64,000 nt of DNA from Gracilaria vermiculophylla (taxonomy: Eukaryota > Rhodophyta > Florideophyceae > Gracilariales > Gracilariaceae), in contig JAHNZQ020000010.1 of the NCBI GenBank assembly GCA_019155205.2, forward strand, positions 2,055,606-2,119,605, given 5' to 3'. Numbering within the stretch: the first letter of the stretch is position 1; each line of letters starts with the position of its first letter. The notes under the pieces were generated by a model. The model saw only the letters and a program-made list of their open reading frames with translations. It was not told the DNA's origin and did not search any database. Both the position numbers and the translations under genes were made by a program. Below, in pieces: positions 52,657-62,870 of this stretch.

Positions 52657-55041
52657 TTATGCAATGTACTGATATACCTGTCTCTTATCCTTTTGTCTTT
52701 CCAAGTATTCCCTCTCTACAAGACTCTCAATTCTCTTCTTAATCTCTTGAGTGTTCGGTTCAAACTTCGGTTCCAGCTCTCGTGTGACTTCAGCAATGAG
52801 TCTATTGTGCTCCAAAGTCTTCCGATGTTTCATGATGCGCACGACAACTGTATCTATAACAGGGCCACGATCCGCATTGATGCGGCAACGTGTATGGTTT
52901 CTTTCAGCCTCGTTTTCCTTTTGGGCAGTGACGACTTGCATCTTGATTCTTCGACTGCGGCTCTGAAAGTCTGCATTAAAAATGAATTTGTCGTCTGATT
53001 TAACTTCCTTTTCCCGGGGCTCTTTTTTCAAAACCTTGTGTTTTGCCAGCGAAAGACTCTGCAAGTGCCTTATTAGTTCGGATTCAGGAATAAGTGTAGC
53101 GTCAGCAATTTCTCTATACGTAAGGCAGTCGTTATCATTAAACAACAGAAGAATGCACATGGCGTATGCGGATACCGAATAAAGGTCGTAAATGCGAGAT
53201 GTAAACCTTGCTCGGATCTCTGCAGTTCCGAGAGATTGCTGCCATGTCAACCGTCTTCCGTTGTGTTTTTGATAGTAAAATTCCTCAAACTTGGAGGAAC
53301 AGTGTACAGCATCTTCTGGAAGATTAACTGTTGGAACTTGAGGAACAGGCCAACTCATGGTGGTGAGAACAAAAACCCTCAATTCAATTCCCCGCGTGTC
53401 AATGGCTTCCTGTGAAACTTTTTCTCTGAATTGAGCAGTGCTTTCGTCACTGGTCTTCATATCGTTAAACATAATCTCCATCTTTGAAGTGTATAAGTAC
53501 CCGCAATCGGTCTTCATTTTTGTGATGAAACTCCGTTCTGCGTCAGAACAAGTGGATCGTGAATAGAGAAGTCGTTTTTGCAAATGTTGCTTGTAGTATC
53601 GTTCAAACACATCTTTGTCGCTCAGATATCGGAATAAAGCCATGACTGCTTCCAGCTTAGATTCGACCTCATCGTCAGTAAGTCCCTTGAAATCCTTCCG
53701 GAGAAGCTTATCCACATACAGGGATAGATACTCGGCGGCTCGGTTGAAGCCGTTCACAAAACGTTCAAACGCATCATTGACCGCCAAAACGAAGCGTTTA
53801 TCTGGAACGAGTTCGTTTCGCGACTGGGAACCGTTAGGTGTATCGCTACTAGGCGCACGATTCTGTCGCAAGTACATGGCATCCGCCGAGGCTCTACTGG
53901 GTGGGCTTTTAACCCCTCTTGTTGAACCACCAAAGTTAGTAGCGGGAGCTGAGCTCTTTTCAGCTGGAACGGTAAACGCGTTATTGACAATGTTATCATA
54001 TTTCTCCCTCAACGTAAGAATGGCGTTGATAAGAGCAATGGGATCTCGAATATTTTCTGAGTCCTGGATGATTTCAGTTCCTCTCTCTAAAACCTCTTGT
54101 TTGAGGTGGTTGCGGACCTCCTCTTCGCCATCCTTAATACCCTTGAAAAGCTTGTACATGAGATTGAGATCTTCGAGTTTGTCGTTACGCAACATCCAGA
54201 TGAGGCCAGAGTTTTCCATATCGATGAGCTTGTCCATGTATTTGGAAATAAGCTCTGTTTCTGCAACACGACGCACTCTGGGAGCTGTTTCAAGTTCCAA
54301 GTAGCATTCGACTCTCATGCGTTCTTCGTTTATACGTTGATTTGCTTTCCGCAAATACTCGGAACATGTTGTCTCAGACAGATAGAGTGTAGCTTCTCTG
54401 GCATAAAACTGGCGAGTACGTTCCAGAAAGCCGTCTTCAAACACGGCCTCATACACAGATTTGTCGGCATCATCCTGACCTAGTTCCGCGAGCATTCTAG
54501 TGACGCTCTTCACGAGAAGAGCATCGATGGCTTCTCCATTTCGCTCTTTATCTATGCTTTCCAGGAGGGTCTCCGATAAACGGGAAAGAATCAAGGGGTG
54601 GCGAACAACTACCTCTCGAAAGAGGGCGAGGCCAAGGTCATGAACATTCTTCTTCTTCTTAGGCTTGACATAGTGACGATCCATGTACATTAACACCTCG
54701 CGCACATGTGAGAGACTAATCTCAAACCAAGTCCACTGACGCTTAATCTCTGAGAGAAACGCTGGAGGTTCTGCTCGCTTGATAATTTCGGCGACTGCAT
54801 TGAGATGTTCTGTCTGCAAACGGGTGAGGCCATTGTAAAGATAGTCACCGTGCTTGTGAAGTACCATATTGTACGAATAGCGATATAGTTGTTCAAATGA
54901 GAGGTTTGAAATGTTGCGCTTGTTAATCTCATTGATGGCGTGTTCAAGCGTCTGCCACGTCTTTTCCGCGAAATGGGGGTCAAGCTGAACTGGTTGCGGA
55001 AAACAGGAGATTACGATGCGACCCGAGTTGCGACGCGCCAT
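52657..55041 (-). CDS. CUL3: Cullin-3, E3 ubiquitin ligase scaffold
   Basis: 794 aa from ATG 55041, single exon. N-terminal cullin repeats start with the CUL3-type TWQTLEHAINEINKRNISNL (the adaptor-binding helix region) and SFEQLYRYSYNMVLHKHGD. The middle contains NNAFTVPAEKS, a serine-rich insert at about 370-410 and NDAFERFVNGFNRAAEYLS. The cullin homology domain has FERYYKQHLQKRLLYSRS and FNDMKTSDES. The C-terminal winged helix has the neddylation lysine in VVRIMKHRKTLEHNRLIAEV and ends REYLERQKDKRQVYQYIA, close to animal and plant CUL3. CUL3 pairs with BTB-domain proteins as substrate adaptors and RBX1. The serine/arginine-rich insert between cullin repeats is unusual. Confidence 0.96.
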   Translation of the reverse strand: MARRNSGRIVISCFPQPVQLDPHFAEKTWQTLEHAINEINKRNISNLSFEQLYRYSYNMVLHKHGDYLYNGLTRLQTEHLNAVAEIIKRAEPPAFLSEIKRQWTWFEISLSHVREVLMYMDRHYVKPKKKKNVHDLGLALFREVVVRHPLILSRLSETLLESIDKERNGEAIDALLVKSVTRMLAELGQDDADKSVYEAVFEDGFLERTRQFYAREATLYLSETTCSEYLRKANQRINEERMRVECYLELETAPRVRRVAETELISKYMDKLIDMENSGLIWMLRNDKLEDLNLMYKLFKGIKDGEEEVRNHLKQEVLERGTEIIQDSENIRDPIALINAILTLREKYDNIVNNAFTVPAEKSSAPATNFGGSTRGVKSPPSRASADAMYLRQNRAPSSDTPNGSQSRNELVPDKRFVLAVNDAFERFVNGFNRAAEYLSLYVDKLLRKDFKGLTDDEVESKLEAVMALFRYLSDKDVFERYYKQHLQKRLLYSRSTCSDAERSFITKMKTDCGYLYTSKMEIMFNDMKTSDESTAQFREKVSQEAIDTRGIELRVFVLTTMSWPVPQVPTVNLPEDAVHCSSKFEEFYYQKHNGRRLTWQQSLGTAEIRARFTSRIYDLYSVSAYAMCILLLFNDNDCLTYREIADATLIPESELIRHLQSLSLAKHKVLKKEPREKEVKSDDKFIFNADFQSRSRRIKMQVVTAQKENEAERNHTRCRINADRGPVIDTVVVRIMKHRKTLEHNRLIAEVTRELEPKFEPNTQEIKKRIESLVEREYLERQKDKRQVYQYIA

Positions 55042-55892
55042 GGTGAAAGAGTGGGACAAGACGAAAAACGAGTTGATTCAACACGAGCAAAGCGCAATCC
55101 AGCAAGAAGCCCGCGAGGAAGGGGTAGCGGGAAGAAGAGGAAGACGCAGTGGCCGTGAGACACTCGCGGACTCTGCCTGGGTATGGTCGACGGAAGCGCA
55201 GTCGACGGGACAAGCGTTGGCGAACAGGCTTTTGGAAAGCCAAGCGAAAATAGCAGATGACCAGTGGCGGTGGGCGAATCGCGGCGACATATCTGGCACA
55301 TGCACAAGTAAGGAGGGTACACGCCTGCTCGCGAGCGCAGCGAAATGGGGCGCGCAGAAGGCCCGACAACAAGGACCTGCGCGAGGAACCTCCGGTAGCC
55401 CCGCGCCGTACGAGCGTGCTTCTGCAGCGGCTTCCCGCTGGCGCCTCCCAAGCTGTGCCCCCCAGCGATGCGGGCCTCCGAGCGTTTGCCTGTTAGTGGC
55501 CCCCACCGAGGAATCCGGGAGTTGTCCACGTTACGGGCTTCAGGTGTGGCCCGCAGGGCAACAGCAGCAGAACCTCTGAGGACATGAAAGCGTCAGATTG
55601 ACACGTCAGCGTCAGTTCGTAAGGTACCTCAACCAACTAGAACTTACGCTGTGCAATGGATGACGCGTGCACATCAGCCTGTGCGCTCACGCCAAGTGGC
55701 CAAATTGAATGACCGCGCTGGCTCTTGGGGTCCGCATGTGTGCGCAGAATGCCAAGCCCAGCTTCTGGTCCAACAGAAGATGGTGATTGACTTGACACCT
55801 GCAATTCTCAGCGTCGCCGTCGACCAAAGGGCGCTCGTTCCGCACGGTACCCGACTCACTATCACTCTCGGCTTGTGGGCGAGCAGTCCCAA
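55042..55892. other. Divergent promoter region, GC-rich
   Basis: GC-rich between about 55,130 and 55,560, with open frames on both strands that lack domains. This is probably the 5' region of CUL3 and of the following gene. No supported gene. Confidence 0.4.
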
Positions 55893-56312
55893 ATGCAGGA
55901 GGGTAGCAGAGGTGCAGTAGTGAAAACCAATCACACCAGCATAACCGCTCAAACCGGCATCCGCCAAAGATCTCAATCAAATGGAGCCTCCGCACCTGAG
56001 CGAAGAAAACTCTCGCCCGAAGAATCCCCCTTGTCCAACATGAGCACCATTCGTGGCACGCTTTTCATCGTCAGCGTGTTGGGCGTGTTGAGTTTTTCAG
56101 TGCTGGCTTTTCTATTTGGCACACGCTACGCTTTCTTTGGCTTTCGAGGGAACATGGAAGATGCCACAGCTGCATGCTGGCAGACAGCGTCATTATTTGG
56201 AGTCATAGCCCTTCTCACAGCATTTCCGTCAGTTAAAGATGCTATTAAATCCTGGCAGAAAGCAAGAATTCTTCGACGCAAGCAGGTTTTGCCTGTGTCG
56301 TTTAAGAGTTGA
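55893..56312 (+). CDS. Small two-helix membrane protein, VMA21-like
   Basis: ATG at 55893 gives 139 aa; an internal ATG at 56040 would give 90. After a polar N-terminus there are two membrane helices: TLFIVSVLGVLSFSVLAFLF and, after a short loop, ASLFGVIALLTAFPSV. A basic C-terminal tail follows (KSWQKARILRRK). The size and the loop-separated helix hairpin with charged ends resemble VMA21, the ER chaperone of V-ATPase Vo assembly, whose tail carries a retrieval signal. The resemblance is one of layout rather than of firm residues, so an unrelated small membrane protein remains possible. Confidence 0.45.
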   Translation: MQEGSRGAVVKTNHTSITAQTGIRQRSQSNGASAPERRKLSPEESPLSNMSTIRGTLFIVSVLGVLSFSVLAFLFGTRYAFFGFRGNMEDATAACWQTASLFGVIALLTAFPSVKDAIKSWQKARILRRKQVLPVSFKS

Positions 56313-56874
56313 AACCGATTTCTAACTGTCAGCGGTCTTCAAACCCTTGGTGCCGCCATGTTTATCCAAATCCCATAGCTCTGGCCTTTCGAGGAGCTGT
56401 GTGACATACAGGGCATCCGAATACATCAAAACAAAGCGATGCACACATCAGCTCTCGGGACGGATGAATCATTCTTCGCAACGAATATGTTAATACAAAC
56501 ATTCGCATTCACTCGTCGAGCACTTCCACATTGAAGTACCTATTGTACAGCTACTGAACACTTGTTCGTAGGGGTACAAGAACTGTTCCCTATCGCTGTG
56601 GAACAGACGCACACCCGTTTAATTTGTCTTCTTTGCATCAACAATCAAAACACTTAAAGTTCTTCATTTTACTTCTTTTGACTTATGAATGACCAACGAT
56701 GCGGTGCTCCGTGGTTCAATGCATATCTACAGACAAGATCGGGGCGCTGTTTCGATACTGTCCCACAGAGCTTGGTATGACATCTGTAGAACACACTGAT
56801 GCATCAACACAGGTCTGCTTAACAGCCTTGAAGCAAATCGAGCGTGGCCGTGCACCAGGACGTTAACGTTTTAC
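56313..56874. other. Convergent intergenic region
   Basis: Between the 3' ends of the VMA21-like gene and eS6. Only short AT-rich frames. Nothing else seen. Confidence 0.4.
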
Positions 56875-57757
56875 TTAATGCTCGGCCTTCGTCGAGCGTC
56901 TCTTAGACATCGAAGTCTTGCGGCTCTCTCGAGCTTCGGCGTTTCGCTGTGCCAGCAGTTTCTCGTATTCGGCGGCCGCAGCCTTAGAGGCCTTGATGGC
57001 TGCCAGCTTAAGCGCAACCCTCCGGCGCTTGCGGTGAATAGTGAGCGGCGTGACAAGTCTCTGAATTTTCGGAGCCTTGGACTTCGGCTTTGTACCTTCC
57101 TTGGCGCCCTCCTTAACCGGAATCTCACGGCGAATGACATACTTGCGCACATCATCATTTTTGGTGAGATTGAATAGCTTGCGAATCTTAGACGCACGCT
57201 TCGGACCGAGACGGCGTGGAAGATTTCTGTCTGAAAGGCCAGCGATCGGCGCGTCTCCGTTCTTGACGACTAGAAGGTTAAGCACTGCGATCTGATGCGA
57301 GATGACACATCCACGAACACTCTTACGCTTGCGTTCACCTTTTCGCATTCCGTAGCCACGACATCCTGACACGCCCTGGTTCATGAGAAGACGCACGCGG
57401 TTTGGGGTCAGAACACCCTGCTTCATGGAGAAACCTTGCTTGTCCTGACCACCCATAATCCTAAAAATGTAGCCCTTGTAGTCATCACCTAGATCCTCGC
57501 CATTGATCTCCTGCGCGAGGCGCATGTCGTAGATATGTTGAAGCCTCTTCTCGTCATCGATGTCGATTTGTTTCTGAGCACCCGTCTGAGGGTCTGCAAG
57601 ATTAAACTGTTTTGGATTATCCAGTAACAAGCAGTACAAATCGTGCATAGATGGTTAGAGCAATTGCCAAAGCGTTTAAGATCAGCGATAAAAGCAGGTG
57701 ATCGCCGTATCCATTCTCAGAGCGTGAGACGTCGGAAAACGGCGAACTTACCTTCAT
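56875..57757 (-). CDS. RPS6: 40S ribosomal protein S6 (eS6)
   Basis: Predicted CDS is complement(join(56875..57606, 57752..57757)), 245 aa. The open frame alone starts with odd sequence. Removing a 145-nt intron (perfect donor GTAAGT, acceptor AAACAG, branch CTCTAACC) joins a two-codon first exon (Met-Lys) to FNLADPQTGAQKQIDIDDEK, the conserved eS6 start. Family blocks GGQDKQGFSMKQGVLTPNRV, GERKRKSVRGCVIS and LGPKRASKIRKLFNL are all present. The basic C-terminal helix ends in serines (RKTSMSKRRSTKAEH), the place where TOR-pathway kinases phosphorylate eS6. It divides from the DUF177 gene by a 344-bp divergent promoter. Confidence 0.96.
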
Positions 57758-58101
57758 CGTACCCACACTGTTACAGCTTCAAGGCTGCCTTCCTTCGAGA
57801 AGATAAAGAAGAGAGCGTTCCGCGGTAACTTCTTCGAGGGTGTGCAGGATGCGCGGTCGAGGCTGGATGACGGTCGATAGGCGTGCAGTTGGGCGCCGCC
57901 GTCGTCGACGATCGCCACGGCAGGAACATGCTGTGAAACTGTCAAAAATAAATTTGGAAAACTTTTGGGTTTCTCATGGAAAAACCCCCCGTACTCGACA
58001 CCTCGCGCGGTTAGGCAGATCACCTCCCGCAGCGCCCACTAAACTCCTCGGCAATTCTTAACGTTGCTCTGAACAATCACCGGACACTCCACCGCGGCAA
58101 A
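57758..58101. other. Shared promoter of eS6 and DUF177 genes
   Basis: 344 bp between the two start codons. A cytosolic ribosomal protein and a plastid protein linked to ribosome biogenesis share the region. No TATA-like element stands out. Confidence 0.4.
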
Positions 58102-58818
58102 ATGGCTGCCTTCGCTACCTTCCTGCCGGTTAAAGTTCACGTACAGCGCTCAAAGCTCAGCCACCAGCGCCCAAAGCGTCCAGCGTCACGTCTATTGCCC
58201 TCGACAAGAACGTTCTGCGTGAAGAGTGTCGCACCGACCCCAGAAGAACCCAACCAAACAGGTGAACCTCTGACCATTTCGTATAACCTGCTGAAAGCGC
58301 GAACAAATAGAGGAAGAACCTCTCGCAGCAAGCATGTTACAACTCTGCAAGCAGTTCAGATGCCCGTCGAAGACCGCGCTGGAGATGAGGAAGTGACCGT
58401 GTGGCTGGTTGCATCGAAAGAAAAAGGTGGCATTTTGCTTCGTGGACGCGCAACGGGCTTTCTGAAACGTTCTTGTGACCGATGCGGGTCTGCTTTTGAC
58501 GAAAAAAGTGATGGGGTCTTTGATGTTCTTCTGAAGTCAGAATTAGAAGATGTGGATGAGAGTTTGTATGACGATGTAAAAGAAGTTGAATCGGACGAAA
58601 TTCAAGTGTTCGGACATGTTAGAGACGCTCTATACCTGGGAATGCAGACGAGGGCACTTTGTACTGAAGACTGCGTTGGAATAAATCCGCGAAATGAAGC
58701 TGGCACTATGGATGACGAACTTTCCGGCAATTTACGGAAAGAAGGTACCATTGGGGAGCGGGCGGCAGGCAGTGTTTTGCTAGAGATGAAGAAGAGATTG
58801 GAACAGCGTGGCTTGTAG
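58102..58818 (+). CDS. DUF177/YceD plastid rRNA-accumulation protein
   Basis: 238 aa, ATG at 58102. The first 50 residues (MAAFATFLPVKVHVQRSKLS, then basic and Ser/Pro-rich) form a plastid leader with the expected early phenylalanines. The YceD core follows: GILLRGRATGFLKRSCDRCG, a CxxC pair before a loop, SDGVFDVLLKSELEDVDE, and the terminal DALYLGMQTRALCTEDCVGI with the second Cys pair. In bacteria yceD sits beside rpmF (bL32), and in plants the DUF177 protein is needed for plastid 23S rRNA accumulation. The same role is likely here. Domain and Cys motifs are complete. Confidence 0.9.
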   Translation: MAAFATFLPVKVHVQRSKLSHQRPKRPASRLLPSTRTFCVKSVAPTPEEPNQTGEPLTISYNLLKARTNRGRTSRSKHVTTLQAVQMPVEDRAGDEEVTVWLVASKEKGGILLRGRATGFLKRSCDRCGSAFDEKSDGVFDVLLKSELEDVDESLYDDVKEVESDEIQVFGHVRDALYLGMQTRALCTEDCVGINPRNEAGTMDDELSGNLRKEGTIGERAAGSVLLEMKKRLEQRGL

Positions 58819-59522
58819 ATGTCCGTAATTAATTCTACCCTCATCCCAGGGAGCAAATCCTAATGCTTTCGGTGTTCAAAGAGCGCAAAGAGCAATGAGG
58901 ATATTTGACAATATCTGGATTGATAGAATATTGTTGAATATCCACTTCGTCTGTAGTAACGTATGAAATTTGCGTTGCGTTTGGAAAAGGTGAAATCGCG
59001 ACTGACGGTGGCATTGAGTTCGCCTCCTGTAGACATGAGCTCTTGCGACGTTGTAAGAGTCGACCGAAGCATTAGTGACGCTTCGCGGAATGTTTTGAAT
59101 CGGCTGAACAACGCTCGGTCTCTTGTTCTGGACGAGTCGGTCTGGTAGCTCATTGGCCGAGTCCGGATAATGAGAACTTGCGACTCGGTATCTCTCAGTG
59201 AAGTGAGTCCAAAATTTGCAGGTACATAAGGCCCGTTGGCATAGGAGTGTATTTCAGCGCGTGTATATGGCTTTAACGCATCTGCGATCTAACTTTTGAA
59301 GAGCAAATAGTTACAAGGCTCACGAAACGAGAGCGAAGGCTTTACGAAATCTAGCTATCAGCTGTTATCGCGTTGTCTAAGCAGCGTTCGATATGCCACT
59401 TACCTCTACAAGGCAGTGAGTCGGATGCAGTACACGTCACCGGCGGCCAAAGCTGTAAACAAACCGAGGGGTCATGAACCTTGGCGTTTCACGAAAGAGC
59501 ACACCAGAACGCGGGCAAATGC
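58819..59522. other. Convergent intergenic region
   Basis: Between the DUF177 gene and the channel gene. A short plus frame (58963-59148) has no motif. Nothing else seen. Confidence 0.4.
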
Positions 59523-60407
59523 TTAGCCAACCTCGACGGTGAATTCGCGACCAGTCGACTCCTGCATAGCCTTGACAAAACTCGAGGCCAGCAACGCAGA
59601 GGGGACGGCAAATATAGCGACAGCGATAACAGCGATACAACTGGCAATGAGCTGTCCCCACGGGGAGAAGTCCGCCAAGGGAAACTCTCCCGTCAACATA
59701 AGCAGTACCGGAAACAAGGATTGCGGAATAGACTGGAAGTGTGTTCCAAGGGCAGGGTTGTCCATCTCCACGAGGTACAAGCCCGTGGCACTTACGATCC
59801 AAATGAGGACAGCGTAGAAGGAAGATGCAATGAGAAGAGTTGCGTTTTCCGCCAGCACCTTGCCGAGAAGCGAGAATGCACGAAGATACTTGTCAGCCTT
59901 GAGCAAGCGAATGAGACGAAAGACTCGAAAGGCAGTGGTGAAGTCTGGGGACTCTCCGCCGGCAATCATGAAAATCCAATACGGCGCGATGGAAAGAAAA
60001 TCAACGATTGGAAAGAAGCTGAGTGCATAGCTGATACGGCCGGCGACAGGACCCTTTGCTCCGATGGAAGGGCTCTCCACACATGCCCAGATGCGAAGGA
60101 CGTATTCAAAGGTGAAGATATAGACGGAGACAGCCTCGGCAAGCTCAAAGAATGACTCATACTTGTCACCCATGCGCAGGCATTTTGAGCCGAAACAATT
60201 TTCATCCACGACGAGAGTGCTGACGGCAAGTAGAACGACGTTGAGGAAGATGAGGAGCAGAATGAGGTACTCGAGGGGGGAATCGATAGTTCCTTCGACG
60301 TTTTCGTAAGCTACTGCGCGCCACGACTTGGACGTGGAGTTGTCCTCCATTGGTGAGTTGTCCGCGCTGTAGTCCGAAGACGGGAGCAGAGGAGAGTCCT
60401 CGGCCAT
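59523..60407 (-). CDS. Six-helix voltage-gated-type ion channel with altered selectivity filter
   Basis: 294 aa, ATG at 60407. S1 is about 46-66, S2 about 88-108, S3 about 127-148. S4 is about 158-178, with regularly spaced charges R161, R164, R167, K170 and K173 (FRVFRLIRLLKADKYLRAF). S5 is about 190-212, a pore loop about 228-246, and S6 about 252-275 (IAVIAVAIFAVPSALLAS). The fold and S6 match Kv-type and prokaryotic six-helix channels. The pore loop, however, reads LLMLTGEFPLADF where a potassium channel has TVGYGD, and it is not the TLESW type of bacterial sodium channels either. So ion choice is uncertain. There is no T1, cNMP or long C-terminal domain. Membrane location is not given by the sequence. 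Confidence 0.85.
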   Translation of the reverse strand: MAEDSPLLPSSDYSADNSPMEDNSTSKSWRAVAYENVEGTIDSPLEYLILLLIFLNVVLLAVSTLVVDENCFGSKCLRMGDKYESFFELAEAVSVYIFTFEYVLRIWACVESPSIGAKGPVAGRISYALSFFPIVDFLSIAPYWIFMIAGGESPDFTTAFRVFRLIRLLKADKYLRAFSLLGKVLAENATLLIASSFYAVLIWIVSATGLYLVEMDNPALGTHFQSIPQSLFPVLLMLTGEFPLADFSPWGQLIASCIAVIAVAIFAVPSALLASSFVKAMQESTGREFTVEVG

Positions 60408-60874
60408 GGCTGACGTGCTGCTGTCGCAGTTGTCGGGAATACGTCACCGAGGCAGGAAAGAAGACGGTTGGTGCTGGAAACGAGGGGCGCTCAGGAGCAC
60501 ATGTTGGGTGACTAAACGCGTTGGGGCTTGCGGTAGCAACGGAATGTGCTTAGACAAAAAGATCGGCGTTGGCAAAAGTTGGTGTCGTGCGCTTGCAATT
60601 TGGGTCCGAAACACGGCCCAGCAGCAGAGTGAATGCGGGTGCTGGGAGCAACTTTCATTCCCCGACCACGCAGGCTCGCCGTTGATTGGTACACGTACTG
60701 CGCATCGCCGCGACGTGACTGCGGCCGGGTCGCTCTGCGCATGCCACCGGTCCACTCAGCGGCACTCGATGTGCCCCAAATCTCAGTAGACGCGCTTCAA
60801 CTCGGCGATAGCACAGGCTGCATACGCACCTGCCTTCGTACCACGGGTGAGCTTTGCATTTTATGTAGACGGCC
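60408..60874. other. Intergenic between two minus-strand genes
   Basis: Promoter of the channel gene and 3' end of bL21m. Frames on both strands carry no domain. Nothing else seen. Confidence 0.4.
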
Positions 60875-61714
60875 TCACAGCGGACGCATGTGGTTTGGTA
60901 GTGGAGGCCTGTTCGGGTAGAACGGCACCTTGTACGGTTTGATCATTTCAGCGTCAGGCCATTCATACACAATGTCGTCGATCCTAAATCTAGTGATCGG
61001 CTGTCGATGACCCTTTCGTCTCCGATACCCTTTCCGCTTCTTGAATTTGGCCACCATCACCTTGGCGCTTTTGGTCTGCTCTTCGACGGTAGCCAATACT
61101 TTAGCATGCCGAATGGCAGGCCTTCCGAACAAAGTCCAGTCAAACACGCCAATAGCGAGAACGGCATCAAACGCCACCTGGGTGTTGACTTCGCCAACCT
61201 GCCTGTTGGTGTACAACACATCGCCCTTCATCACTTTGTACTGCGTGCCAGACGTTGCGATTATCGCCCACATGCCGCCGCTGGCTCCGTGCTGCTCAAT
61301 CCCCTTCGGGATCCATGCCTCGGTCGGGCCGTGAATCGCCACAACTGCATTTCTTCCTTGCACCTGACGTAGATGCTGACTGCTTTCCAACACCTCGTAC
61401 AGCCCAAATTTGTCGTTGCTGAGCCCCGGCGGAAGTGGCACTCTTTCCATGTGCGTCGCGGTCGCCGCCGAAGACGACTCACGATCGTCCCCGTGGTAGT
61501 CGCTCGCAGCTTGTGCGGAAGCACACAGCGGCCGTCGGTACGCACCGAACGCAGGCGTGGCGGGAGGGAGACGCGCCGGCGGCAGCTGCAAGCGAAGCGC
61601 AGAACGTAGCAGCGTCGAAGGCGCTGAAGGCAGACTGTTGGCACACGTCTGCAGCGCGCGCTCGCGGCTGGGGATCGCGCCTGAGCACAGCGAGCGCCAC
61701 GCCGTCCGCAACAT
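60875..61714 (-). CDS. MRPL21: Mitochondrial ribosomal protein bL21m
   Basis: 279 aa, ATG at 61714. The N-terminus (MLRTAWRSLCSGAIPSRERA) is an Arg-rich mitochondrial leader, followed by about 90 variable residues. Residues about 148-250 are the bL21 domain: MWAIIATSGTQYKVMKGDVL, VLATVEEQTKSAKVMVAKFK and KRKGYRRRKGHRQPITRFRI. A C-terminal extension ends YPNRPPLPNHMRPL. In red algae rpl21 is normally plastid-encoded, so a nuclear gene with this leader is best read as the mitochondrial subunit. A plastid product cannot be excluded from the leader alone. The 5' coding part and upstream DNA are much richer in G+C than neighbours. Confidence 0.9.
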   Translation of the reverse strand: MLRTAWRSLCSGAIPSRERALQTCANSLPSAPSTLLRSALRLQLPPARLPPATPAFGAYRRPLCASAQAASDYHGDDRESSSAATATHMERVPLPPGLSNDKFGLYEVLESSQHLRQVQGRNAVVAIHGPTEAWIPKGIEQHGASGGMWAIIATSGTQYKVMKGDVLYTNRQVGEVNTQVAFDAVLAIGVFDWTLFGRPAIRHAKVLATVEEQTKSAKVMVAKFKKRKGYRRRKGHRQPITRFRIDDIVYEWPDAEMIKPYKVPFYPNRPPLPNHMRPL

Positions 61715-62870
61715 TTGGAGGGGCGCGGAAGCGGCGGGGGGCAGGCTGGGCGCGAAAGCGGCGGCGCCTCGGCGCGGAAGCGTCTCCTCGCGCGCAGGCG
61801 CGGCGTGCAGGGCGACTCCGAGCCGCGGATGTCAAGCCCGGCGCCCCGAACCGTCGCGCGCTGCGGCCGAGACTGAGCCGACCGCGCAACGGAGCCGCGT
61901 CGCGCGCGCGAGCAAGGCGGCGCGCAGGCGGCCGTCGACGGCAGGGCCCGTGTTAGGTGGAAAAAACGCGGCGCCGTTTTCGCCGCGTGCGCCGCGTGCG
62001 CCGCCTGCACCGCCAGCACTGGACGCCTCGGCCGTCACATGCGCGCGGCCGTGCCGTGGCATTGGACGAGCCAAATGCTCGCGCCCGCGCCGGCGTTCTG
62101 GACGCCGCGCGGCGAGACGGCCGCGCGACGCCATCGTGTGCACGGCTGTTTGCGAGGAAGCTGAGGGCGTTGGAACAAAGTTGCCTTCTTGCCGTTCGCT
62201 GAAAGCGTGTCGACCAAGCGCGACGGACGCTCTTGCAACCTGTCGCCGACACCGCCAAAGGTGCCATTCATGCATTGCAGCGTGGACCACGTTCCGCGCC
62301 CGGCCTTCGAATTCTCACCGTGTCAAATCGGGTCATGGCCGCCCACGACACTGCAAGTTGCTTCTCTGCACTGCAGGAAGCAAGCGCTTCCACCTCCACA
62401 ACGTTACACCACGCTGTGCCGAAAGGCAGCCTTTACGTTACAGTTCTCTAGCTAGAGGGAGCAGACGTTGAACGCAAGAAACAGCATGTTGTTTGCTGGC
62501 TGCACTCCAAAGTATGACAGCATAAGTGCACGTCTCCCAGCACCTCCACGTACCCCAGAGCACGTTTCCCGACCATTACTACCCCCAAATACAACTCCGT
62601 CTCTCTCTCCGAAGCACAGCAAACCACGAAAAGAACTCACGACACGAAATCACACATTAGCTGAACACTGCGTAAATGAAGACCAGCACGTTCCGAAAAA
62701 AAAGGGGGGAAAAGGCACCTGGGCCTTTACACACGGCTTGCGTCTCTCGACTACGTTTTACTGATCTAAGCGAAAGGGAGCGACTCTGTTTGTTTTGGGC
62801 GGAGAAAGAGGAGGAGCGCTCAAGGGAGGAACAAAACGAACGTACACCACATGGAGGAAGTAGTACAGGC
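61715..62870. other. GC-rich promoter region, no supported gene
   Basis: From about 61,650 to 62,150 the DNA is very GC-rich with GCCGCGTGC-type repeats. This opens long frames on both strands (up to 304 codons) whose products are Arg/Ala-rich and lack domains. I read this as the promoter side of bL21m and the 3' region of GSK3. Confidence 0.45.

Noticed and set aside
61557..62471. 304-codon plus-strand frame in GC-rich DNA
   Set aside because: Arg/Ala-rich product without domains, overlapping bL21m on the other strand; long frames are expected by chance at this GC content.
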